Assembly: GCA_964398885.1 (NCBI GenBank)
Contig: CAYNOU010000046.1
Location: 1 to 22,451 of the forward strand
Source of the DNA: JAGMCF01 sp964398885
GTDB taxonomy: Bacteria; Cloacimonadota; Cloacimonadia; JGIOTU-2
Direction of reading: 5' to 3'
DNA: 22,451 nt
In this document: piece after piece, positions 1 to 6,045 of the stretch
Layout of the letters: the number at the start of each line of letters is the position of its first letter
Position numbering within the stretch: position 1 is the stretch's first letter
Made by a program: the position numbers and the translations under genes
Notes under the pieces: model-generated
Told to the model about the DNA's origin: nothing
The model's input: the letters and a program-made list of their open reading frames with translations, nothing else
Database searches by the model: none

Positions 1-54
1 AACTGATTCAACTGATTCAACTAATTCAACTGATTCAACTAATTCAACAGATTC
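1..54. repeat. 9-bp tandem repeat, about six units
   Basis: Six successive 9-bp units of the form AACTGATTC, with single-base variants (AACTAATTC, AACAGATTC), run from the window edge up to the pyrD stop. The array probably continues to the left of the window. The pyrD stop codon (57-59) lies in the seventh, degenerate unit. On the pyrD mRNA strand the unit reads GAATCAGTT. Confidence 0.9.
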
Positions 55-56
55 AA

Positions 57-956
57 CTATCTTATTGAACCTACTAAATCTTGATACTGTATTTTTTGTT
101 CATCAAGGTATTTTTTTAATCCTTGAATTATTTCTAAACACACCAATGGATTTACAAAATTTTGAGTCCCAACAGCAATTGCAGAAGCACCTGCAATAAT
201 AAACTCCAATGCATCATTAGTATTTCTTATTCCACCCATTCCAATAATTGGTATTTTCACAACTTTTGCAACTTTATATACATTTTGTAATGCAATTGGT
301 TTTATGCCAATTCCAGAATATCCAGCAATACCATTTTTTATTTTTGGCTTTCTTGTTTCAATGTCAATCGCCATTCCATAAACTGTATTGATTAATGAAA
401 GTGCATCAGCTCCAGCTCTTTCTGCTGATATTGCAATTTCTTCTATGAAAGTTACATTCGGGGTTAATTTAACTATAATTGTCCGTTCGGTGAGCTTTCT
501 TAAATAGGAGACTAATTTGAATACAACATCCTTATCCGTGCCAAAAGCAATTCCTTCATTCTCTACATTTGGACAAGAGACATTTATTTCATATCCATCA
601 ATTTCAGATTGCTTGTCCAATTCATGAATAACTTCACCAAATTCTGATATTGAACTTCCTGAGATGCTAACAATAATATTAGTATCAAATTTTTGGTATT
701 CGGGCAAATCATTTCTTATAAAGTCTTCAAGCCCTGGATTTTGCAATCCAATAGAATTAAGCAAACCTACTTCAGTTTCTACAATTCTGGGTGGTTCATT
801 TCCCGGTTTTGGAAGTAAAGTAATCGTCTTTGTAACAATTGCACCGAATTGTGAAATATTAAGTAATTCTGCAAATTCCAAACCAAATGTCCCGGAGGCA
901 ACCGTTACTGGATTTTTCCAAAGCATTTTTCCGATTTTTATTTTTAGATCAGCCAT
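57..956 (-). CDS. pyrD: Dihydroorotate dehydrogenase, class 1B catalytic subunit
   Basis: Oxidises dihydroorotate to orotate in the cytosol, the fourth step of UMP synthesis. The 299-residue length fits the FMN-binding PyrD barrel. Visible family features are the N-terminal NPVTVASGTFG segment (residues 15-25), the NSIGLQNPG segment (67-75) and the NVSCPN motif with C128. A cysteine in this place as catalytic base marks class 1 enzymes of the 1B type; class 2 uses serine. The 1B type works with a PyrK electron-transfer subunit, and pyrK is indeed the next gene upstream (244 bp away, same strand). The C-terminal GMGGIRNTNDALEFIIAGASAIAVGT stretch is the FMN phosphate site. The ATG start at 956 fits the family N-terminus, but no clear Shine-Dalgarno precedes it. 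The stop lies at the edge of a 9-bp tandem repeat. Confidence 0.95.
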   Translation of the reverse strand: MADLKIKIGKMLWKNPVTVASGTFGLEFAELLNISQFGAIVTKTITLLPKPGNEPPRIVETEVGLLNSIGLQNPGLEDFIRNDLPEYQKFDTNIIVSISGSSISEFGEVIHELDKQSEIDGYEINVSCPNVENEGIAFGTDKDVVFKLVSYLRKLTERTIIVKLTPNVTFIEEIAISAERAGADALSLINTVYGMAIDIETRKPKIKNGIAGYSGIGIKPIALQNVYKVAKVVKIPIIGMGGIRNTNDALEFIIAGASAIAVGTQNFVNPLVCLEIIQGLKKYLDEQKIQYQDLVGSIR

Positions 957-972
957 ATTTTTCTATAATAAT

Positions 973-1010
973 TAACAGCGAATGGACGCGAAAAACGCTA
1001 ATTCTATTTT
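973..1010. repeat. Dispersed repeat, uninterrupted copy (GCGAATGGACGCGAA type)
   Basis: The segment contains GCGAATGGACGCGAA followed by AAACGCTAATT. A second copy begins at 1025 (TTAACCGCGAATGGAGGCGAA) and resumes at 1113 (AAACGCTAATT); in between it is interrupted by the palindromic element at 1049-1112. This copy therefore looks like the empty site. Confidence 0.7.
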
Positions 1011-1024
1011 TTCATTTTTGACAC

Positions 1025-1124
1025 TTAACCGCGAATGGAGGCGAATTCACCCCGTTAGATATTCAGATAATTCAATCTGATCTTTGTTAATTCTATAATT
1101 ATCTAACGGGGTAAACGCTAATTT
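1025..1124. repeat. Dispersed repeat, copy interrupted by a MITE-like element
   Basis: The left half (1025-1048) and right half (1113-1124) match the uninterrupted repeat at 973-1010. The 64-bp inverted-repeat element at 1049-1112 sits between them. Confidence 0.6.
1049..1112. mobile_element. Short MITE-like element with 13-bp terminal inverted repeats
   Basis: The ends ACCCCGTTAGATA and TATCTAACGGGGT are perfect inverted repeats around an AT-rich core of about 38 bp, with no coding capacity. The element interrupts a dispersed repeat. A longer element with the same ACCCCGT...ACGGGGT ends lies at 15446-15548. No convincing target-site duplication is seen here. Confidence 0.6.
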
Positions 1125-1136
1125 TTTACTTTATTC

Positions 1137-1200
1137 CTTTAATCTTTCATCTTTTACTTTTTACTTTTTACCTTTTACCTTTTACCTTTAATCTTTAATC
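1137..1200. repeat. Pyrimidine-rich low-complexity tract (CTTTTTA-type units)
   Basis: Imperfect 6-7-bp units such as CTTTTTA, CTTTTAC and CTTTAAT repeat up to the pyrK stop codon. On the pyr mRNA strand the tract is purine-rich (A and G). It shows no base-pairing potential of its own. Confidence 0.75.
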
Positions 1201-1956
1201 TTATTCATTCCAGGCAATCTTATATCCATCAAAAACAGGTCCATCTTTACAAACTTTTTTATAAACCATTTTTCCATTTTCCATCACCTTTATTGCACAT
1301 CCACAGCAAGTACCAATCCCGCAAGCCATTATCGTCTCTAAAGAAACTTGCAAATCAACATTAAACTGCTTGCAAATTTCAGTAAGTTTTTTCAACATCA
1401 TTTGCGGACCGCAAGCATATACAACATCTACTGGATTTTTCTGCAAAAATTGCTCAACTCCATCAGTAACAAGACCTTTTTTGCCAACAGAACCATCTTC
1501 AGTAAAATTTATTACTTTGGTAGAAAAAATATCCTTTGAACCTTTTCCTCCATGAAAGAAAACAATTTCATCTTTTGCTTTTTCTAATTTTTTTAGAAGA
1601 AATGGAAATGGAGCATATCCAATTCCTCCACTTACAATTAGCACTTTTTTGTTTTTTACTAATTCAAATCCATTTCCAAGAGGACCGTGAAGAGATATAT
1701 TTTCTCCAGTTTTTGTTTCAAAAAGATTTTTTGTTGATTCACCAACAATCTTAATCAAAAAGGATATTTGTTTATTTTGTATATTATATATGCTAAATGG
1801 TCGTGGTAAAATGGGAAAGTTTTGTTGTGGATTTTTTAGCCTAAAGAACTGTCCTGGATGGCATTGGTCTGCCATCTCATAATTGGAAAATGTAAGGATG
1901 AAATATTTATTATTGATAAGTTCTTTTTCAACTATTGGTAATAATTTATAAAACAT
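1201..1956 (-). CDS. pyrK: Dihydroorotate dehydrogenase electron-transfer subunit
   Basis: Passes electrons from PyrD to NAD+ through FAD and a [2Fe-2S] cluster; it forms the class 1B heterotetramer with PyrD. It has 251 residues in the ferredoxin-reductase layout. The FAD-binding RPFSIYN motif is at residues 52-58. The glycine-rich nucleotide-binding segment SGGIGYAPF starts near residue 109. The C-terminal cluster ligands are C212, C217, C220 and C236, in the arrangement CGIGTCCGC followed by VCKDGPVF. An extra cysteine (C218) sits inside the cluster loop. The ATG start at 1956 has a modest AAAGG seven bases upstream. The gene lies between pyrC and pyrD on the same strand, which agrees with the 1B-type PyrD. 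The gaps on either side (about 243 and 244 bp) are unusually long for an operon and are filled with repeats. Confidence 0.95.
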   Translation of the reverse strand: MFYKLLPIVEKELINNKYFILTFSNYEMADQCHPGQFFRLKNPQQNFPILPRPFSIYNIQNKQISFLIKIVGESTKNLFETKTGENISLHGPLGNGFELVKNKKVLIVSGGIGYAPFPFLLKKLEKAKDEIVFFHGGKGSKDIFSTKVINFTEDGSVGKKGLVTDGVEQFLQKNPVDVVYACGPQMMLKKLTEICKQFNVDLQVSLETIMACGIGTCCGCAIKVMENGKMVYKKVCKDGPVFDGYKIAWNE

Positions 1957-1971
1957 TACTTAGCCTTTAAT

Positions 1972-2018
1972 TGCGAAAAGTTCATCCTCCCGATACATCG
2001 GGAGAATTCGTTTTCGCA
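1972..2018. repeat. Two-tier palindrome with CCCGAT core
   Basis: Outer arms TGCGAAAA (1972-1979) and TTTTCGCA (2011-2018) enclose a perfect inner hairpin CTCCCGAT-AC-ATCGGGAG (1987-2004). The core TCCCGATACATCGGGA recurs exactly at 22206-22221. It lies in the pyrC-pyrK gap, just upstream of pyrK on the transcribed strand, so it would be in the pyr mRNA leader of pyrK. Confidence 0.75.
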
Positions 2019-2053
2019 CTCCGAGATAGCCCTTAATTAATATGGGGAGGAGT

Positions 2054-2137
2054 GCTGAAACGAGGAGCGAAACGACGAACTTTCAGCAAAAAGGTGAAGA
2101 CGAAAAGTTCGCCCCGAATCCCCGATTGGATCGAGGA
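2054..2137. repeat. Further hairpins in the pyrC-pyrK gap
   Basis: GCTGAAA (2054-2060) pairs with TTTCAGC (2081-2087). Next, TCCCCGAT (2119-2126) pairs with ATCGAGGA (2130-2137). The second has one non-Watson-Crick position, which is a G.U pair only in RNA made from the minus strand, the strand of the pyr genes. Confidence 0.5.
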
Positions 2138-2166
2138 CGGATCTATTTTTCGTATTCCAAAATATA

Positions 2167-2191
2167 CTTCGTGTCTTTGGGTCTTCGTGGC
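2167..2191. repeat. Dispersed repeat, TGTCTTTG...GTGGC type
   Basis: CTTCGTGTCTTTGGGTCTTC followed by GTGGC is a variant of the repeat seen at 10240-10266 and 14554-14580. Here it lies just beyond the pyrC stop, in antisense to the pyr transcript. Confidence 0.6.
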
Positions 2192-2199
2192 TATTAATA

Positions 2200-3471
2200 T
2201 TATATCTTCCATGTAAATTTCCCATCGCAGATAGTCATTTCTATCTTTGCCCAGAATTTCTTTCCAAGGAAAGGGCTATTTTTTGACTTTGACAAAATTT
2301 CCTTTTCAGTAAATGTATATGATTTATTTAGGTCAACAACAGTAATATCAGCAGGTTTTCCTTCCTCAATTTTACCAAGGTCTTTATTCATAATTTCTGC
2401 AGGTCTTGAGGTCATTTTATCAATTAATCTTTCTAAATCAATAATTTTTGTTTTTACAAAATTTGTATAAAGAGCAGGAAATGCGCTCTCAAAACCAATT
2501 ACACCAAACGGTGCTTTGATAAATTCTAACTCCTTCTCATAATCTGAATGAGGTGCATGGTCAGTTGCAATAATATCAATAGTATCATCAAGCAATCCAT
2601 TAATAAGTGCTTGCCTATCTAGTTCAGAACGGAGTGGGGGTTTCATTTTTGTATTTGTATCATAGTTTTCACAAGCCTTTTCTGTAAGTATTAGATGATG
2701 TGGTGTGGCTTCAGCAGTTACTTTTATACCTTGTTTTTTTGCATGCCTGATTAAATCTACGGTTCTTTTTGTTGACGCATGTGCAATATGGATATTTGTA
2801 TTTGTTACATCAGTAAGCATAATATCTCTACTAACTATAATTTCTTCTGCTAAAGTTGGTATGCCTGGCAGCCCCAATTTCGTAGACATATAGCCGTAAT
2901 TAACCTGACCATCTTTAGAAAGCGAATAATCTTCTGAATGTGAGATAATGGGTATTTCAAATGTTGATGCATAACGCATAACATTAAGCATAAGTTTGGC
3001 ATTTTGAATACAATTACCATCATCACTAATTGCTACAATTCCACCTTTAATCATAGAGCCGATATTCGCAATTTCCTTGCCTTGTGAACCTTTTGACATA
3101 GCTCCGATTACAAATATTTTTGTCTTTCCAACATCTCGTGCTTTACGAGTTACATAATTCACTGTAGAAATATTATCAATAGTTGGATTTGTATTTGGCA
3201 TACAACAGATTGAGGTAAACCCACCTTTTGCAGCTGACTTTGCACCAGATTCAATATCTTCTTTATATGTATAACCTGGGTCTCTAAGATGACAATGTAG
3301 GTCTACGAAACCCGGGAAGATGTGTTTATTAGAGCAATCATAAACTTCTGCAGATGGTTCATTAATATTTTTTGCTATTCTTTTAGTGATTTTCCCATCA
3401 ATCAATAAGTCAGTTTTTTCAATTTTTTTTTCTGGTGACAGATAAACAAAACCATTTTTTAATAAAATCAT
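2200..3471 (-). CDS. pyrC: Dihydroorotase, class I
   Basis: Cyclises carbamoyl-aspartate to dihydroorotate, the third step of pyrimidine synthesis. The 423-residue amidohydrolase carries the zinc-binding pair H59/H61 in VDLHCHLRDPG. It has an aspartate at 151 (ISDDG) in the place where class I enzymes use Asp and class II enzymes use carboxylated lysine. The later ligands are H178 (SHSED), H231 (HIAHAST) and the catalytic D304 (ATDHAPH). The GGFTSICCMPNTNP segment is typical. The ATG at 3471 follows a GGAGA site five bases away. Gene order pyrB-pyrC-pyrK-pyrD on one strand supports a single pathway unit, although 177 bp of hairpins lies between pyrB and this gene. The length and all key residues look intact. 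Confidence 0.96.
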   Translation of the reverse strand: MILLKNGFVYLSPEKKIEKTDLLIDGKITKRIAKNINEPSAEVYDCSNKHIFPGFVDLHCHLRDPGYTYKEDIESGAKSAAKGGFTSICCMPNTNPTIDNISTVNYVTRKARDVGKTKIFVIGAMSKGSQGKEIANIGSMIKGGIVAISDDGNCIQNAKLMLNVMRYASTFEIPIISHSEDYSLSKDGQVNYGYMSTKLGLPGIPTLAEEIIVSRDIMLTDVTNTNIHIAHASTKRTVDLIRHAKKQGIKVTAEATPHHLILTEKACENYDTNTKMKPPLRSELDRQALINGLLDDTIDIIATDHAPHSDYEKELEFIKAPFGVIGFESAFPALYTNFVKTKIIDLERLIDKMTSRPAEIMNKDLGKIEEGKPADITVVDLNKSYTFTEKEILSKSKNSPFLGKKFWAKIEMTICDGKFTWKI

Positions 3472-3495
3472 ATTTTCTCCAGAAAAGGGTTATTT

Positions 3496-3660
3496 GCTCC
3501 TGCGGAGCGTCATAAATAGTCAGAAAGTTCAACAATTGACTTCTTGACTTAATGACACACCGAAGGTGTTTATGACAGCGAACGAAGTGAGCGTTATGAC
3601 CACTTATGACGATTCGCCAATTGGCGAATCATATGACAATATTTGACGCTACGAAGTAGC
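3496..3660. repeat. Hairpin array with TTATGAC-type spacers
   Basis: At least four short hairpins follow each other: GCTCC-TGC-GGAGC (3496-3508), ACACC-GAA-GGTGT (3557-3569), the perfect 20-bp palindrome GATTCGCCAATTGGCGAATC (3611-3630) and GCTAC-GAA-GTAGC (3648-3660). A weaker one is AGCGAACGAAGTGAGCG (3577-3593). Between them the spacer words TTATGAC, ATATGAC, TTTGAC and AATGAC recur. The array fills the pyrC-pyrB gap and runs into the 3' end of pyrB, whose stop codon lies in the last hairpin. Confidence 0.8.
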
Positions 3661-4608
3661 ATTTGACTTATTTGATTTCCCGCCTAATATGAGAAAAAGC
3701 AATGCCATTCTAACTGCAACACCATTTGTTACTTGTTCAATAATGATACTATGCTCGCTATCAGCAACTTCTGGTAAGATTTCTACTCCTCTATTCATTG
3801 GACCTGGATGCATAATAAGAACATCATCTTTCGCATATTTCAGGACTTCTTTGCTCAGTCCATATCTTTTAGCATATTCACCCAAACATGGAAAGAGTCC
3901 TTCTGCCTGCCTCTCTAATTGCATTCGCAAAGCCATAATGACATCTGCTCCTTCAACTGCTTTCTGAAGGTCATATTCGCATTTCGCCACATAAACTTCC
4001 TCAACCTTTGGTGGCATTAAGGTACGAGGCGCACATACAGTCACTTCTGCACCCATTTTCTTCATTCCTATCAGATTTGACCTGACTACACGAGAATGCA
4101 AAATATCACCTATAATTGTAACCTTCAATCCTTTTAGAGTACCTCTCTTCTCCCATATACTAAACATATCTAAAAGAGCTTGAGTGGGATGAGCATGCGT
4201 TCCATCTCCAGCATTAAGAACTGGCTTCTGAGAATATTTGTGGACAAGCTGCGGCACACCGGGACAATTGTGACGCACTATGTATAAGTCTATGCCCATT
4301 GCATTAAGCGTATACACCGTGTCTTGCAGACTCTCACCTTTTTTCACAGAAGAGCCGCTTGAAGAAAAACTTATCACATCAGCACTTAATCTTTTTGCTG
4401 CCAATTCAAATGAGATTCTTGTCCTTGTGCTCTCTTCAAAAAAGAGTGTAGCAATTGTCTTTCCTCGTAATGTTGGTATCTTCTTATAATCTCGTTTGAT
4501 GATTTGTTTCATAACCTTTGCAGTTTCAAAAATAGTCCCAATCTCTGATACTGAGTAGCTATCAAGTTCATATAAGTTTCTGCCAGAAAAATCTAATCTA
4601 TCAGACAT
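3649..4608 (-). CDS. pyrB: Aspartate carbamoyltransferase catalytic subunit
   Basis: Joins carbamoyl phosphate and aspartate to carbamoyl-aspartate, the committed step of UMP synthesis. The protein has 319 residues. Motifs: the carbamoyl-phosphate loop STRTR (60-64), the 80s loop SSSGSSVKKGES (82-93), HPTQ (140-143), and HPGPMNRG (267-274). The normal family C-terminus is reached at about FLILGGK (305-311). The last eight residues (SNKSNATS) and the TAG stop are encoded by the hairpin array that fills the gap to pyrC, so the tail is probably an acquired extension. No pyrI regulatory-chain gene is seen next to it. The ATG at 4608 follows GGAGAG at a short distance. The gene lies 90 bp downstream of the DUF1015 gene. 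Confidence 0.96.
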   Translation of the reverse strand: MSDRLDFSGRNLYELDSYSVSEIGTIFETAKVMKQIIKRDYKKIPTLRGKTIATLFFEESTRTRISFELAAKRLSADVISFSSSGSSVKKGESLQDTVYTLNAMGIDLYIVRHNCPGVPQLVHKYSQKPVLNAGDGTHAHPTQALLDMFSIWEKRGTLKGLKVTIIGDILHSRVVRSNLIGMKKMGAEVTVCAPRTLMPPKVEEVYVAKCEYDLQKAVEGADVIMALRMQLERQAEGLFPCLGEYAKRYGLSKEVLKYAKDDVLIMHPGPMNRGVEILPEVADSEHSIIIEQVTNGVAVRMALLFLILGGKSNKSNATS

Positions 4609-4698
4609 AATTCTCTCCGCAAAATATAATATATCTTAAGATTTTATGTGACATACACTTATGCCATTTTTACTATTATTAACATATATTTTTTATTA

Positions 4699-5937
4699 TC
4701 AAAGCAAATGAATTATTAACCCACTTCTTAATTTCGGCTCAAACCATGTTGATTTTGGTGGCATAACCTTGTTTGCGTCTGCTACTCGCATAAGTTCCTG
4801 AATAGATGTTGGATAAAGCGCAAAAGCCACTTTATATTCTCCACTATCAACAAGCCTTTTTAATTCTTGTAAACCCCGAATACCACCTACGAAATTTATT
4901 CTCTTATCCTTTCTTGGGTCGGTTATACCAAGAATTGGTTCCATAAGATTTTTATGTAATATACTTACATCTAAAGATTCAACGGGATCTTCTTTGTCAA
5001 AGGTATCAGGTTTAGCTGTTAATCTATACCAAAATCCATTTAAATACATTCCAAAAGTATGTTTCTCCGACGGTTTGAATTGAGAATTCTGCTTCATTAC
5101 ACCAAATTTTTCAGTTATTTTATCTAAAAACCTGAATTCAGAAAAACCGTTTAAATCTTTAACCACTCTATTATAATCCATAATATACATCTGGTCATCT
5201 GGAAAGATAACTGATAAGAAATAATTATATTCCTCTTCACCTGTATGATTCGGATTATTTTTTCTTTTTATTGCTTGAACACGAGAAGCGGCAGCAGAAC
5301 GATGATGGCCATCCGCAATATAGAGATAATCCAGAGCATTAAATTCAGCCTGAATTTTCTCAATTATCACTTCATTATCAATTTTCCAAATTGTATGTTT
5401 TATTCCATCATTACTTGTAAAATCATAAATTGGTTTATTTTTTTGAATATTTTGAACAATATTATTTATGGAGATTTTTGCATGATATGTAAGGAAAACA
5501 GGACCTGTATTTGCGTTAAGGATATACACATGAGTGGCTCTATCCTTTTCTTTATCAGCTCTTGTATACTCGTGAATTTTTATTTTCCCGTTATTGTAAT
5601 CTTCTACAGAGACCCCGGCAACGATACCAGTTTGTTTATGTTCACCCATAATCAATTGATAGATATAAAGGCAGGGTTTTTCATCATGGATTAATATTTG
5701 TTTATCTATAAACTTTTTTAGATTTTCAGCACCTTTTTTATAAACCTTTTTATCATATTGATTTACATTTTTAGGCAAATCTATTTCAGGTTTAGAAATA
5801 TGTAAGAAACTAAATTCATTATCTTTTACAAGTTCTCTTGCTTCATCAGAAGAGAGTACATCATAAGGAGGTGAGGCAACCTTTTCTGCAAGATTAGGTT
5901 CGGGTCGCAATCCTTTGAATGGTTTTATATCTGACAT
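4699..5937 (-). CDS. DUF1015 family protein, first gene of the pyrimidine block
   Basis: The 412-residue protein carries the family hallmarks: an N-terminal FKGLRP...VASPPYDVLSSDEAREL segment and the central IADGHHRSAAA motif. The biochemical role of DUF1015 is not settled as far as I know. The DGHHR motif recalls the ParB/Srx-fold serine kinases, so nucleotide or phosphate binding is a reasonable but unproven guess. The ATG at 5937, with GAGGAG directly upstream, is preferred over a TTG ten codons earlier, because the family begins at this point (MSDIKPFKGLRP). The gene lies 90 bp ahead of pyrB on the same strand and could share its promoter. There is no signal peptide. The region between it and pyrB shows no repeat. 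Confidence 0.85.
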   Translation of the reverse strand: MSDIKPFKGLRPEPNLAEKVASPPYDVLSSDEARELVKDNEFSFLHISKPEIDLPKNVNQYDKKVYKKGAENLKKFIDKQILIHDEKPCLYIYQLIMGEHKQTGIVAGVSVEDYNNGKIKIHEYTRADKEKDRATHVYILNANTGPVFLTYHAKISINNIVQNIQKNKPIYDFTSNDGIKHTIWKIDNEVIIEKIQAEFNALDYLYIADGHHRSAAASRVQAIKRKNNPNHTGEEEYNYFLSVIFPDDQMYIMDYNRVVKDLNGFSEFRFLDKITEKFGVMKQNSQFKPSEKHTFGMYLNGFWYRLTAKPDTFDKEDPVESLDVSILHKNLMEPILGITDPRKDKRINFVGGIRGLQELKRLVDSGEYKVAFALYPTSIQELMRVADANKVMPPKSTWFEPKLRSGLIIHLL

Positions 5938-5961
5938 AGACTCCTCTTTATTTTCTTTCCG

Positions 5962-5990
5962 TAACAATATATTGTTAAATTTTCTGTCAA
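5962..5990 (-). promoter_or_regulatory. Candidate promoter and operator for the DUF1015-pyr block
   Basis: Read on the minus strand, TTGACA (5990-5985) is a good -35 box. About 15-16 bases on is a weak TATTGT-like -10. The perfect 16-bp palindrome TAACAATATATTGTTA (5962-5977) overlaps the spacer and -10, where a repressor dimer could bind. A plus-strand TTGACA (5999-6004) faces the other way but has no good -10. Confidence 0.45.
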
Positions 5991-6045
5991 ATATTTTCTT
6001 GACAAAAAATCTATTTTAAATCAAAAATGTCTTTGGAGGTGAGAA

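Noticed and set aside
664..975. Plus-strand open frame of about 100 codons opposite pyrD.
   Set aside because: It mirrors the conserved pyrD frame on the other strand and has no domain or ribosome site of its own.
3577..3593. AGCGAACGAAGTGAGCG as a full hairpin of the array.
   Set aside because: Only a few base pairs form; kept as a weak member and not counted as a clear hairpin.
3496..3660. Repeat array considered as a CRISPR.
   Set aside because: Repeated words are only about 7 bp, the units between them are self-complementary and uneven, and no cas gene is present.
4609..4698. Attenuator or PyrR-type regulatory fold ahead of pyrB.
   Set aside because: The 90-bp gap shows no stable stem followed by a T-run and no known PyrR-binding loop.
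5938..6045. Strong promoter for the first secreted gene at the plus-strand TTGACA (5999).
   Set aside because: No acceptable -10 at 16-18 bp; recorded only as a weak possibility.
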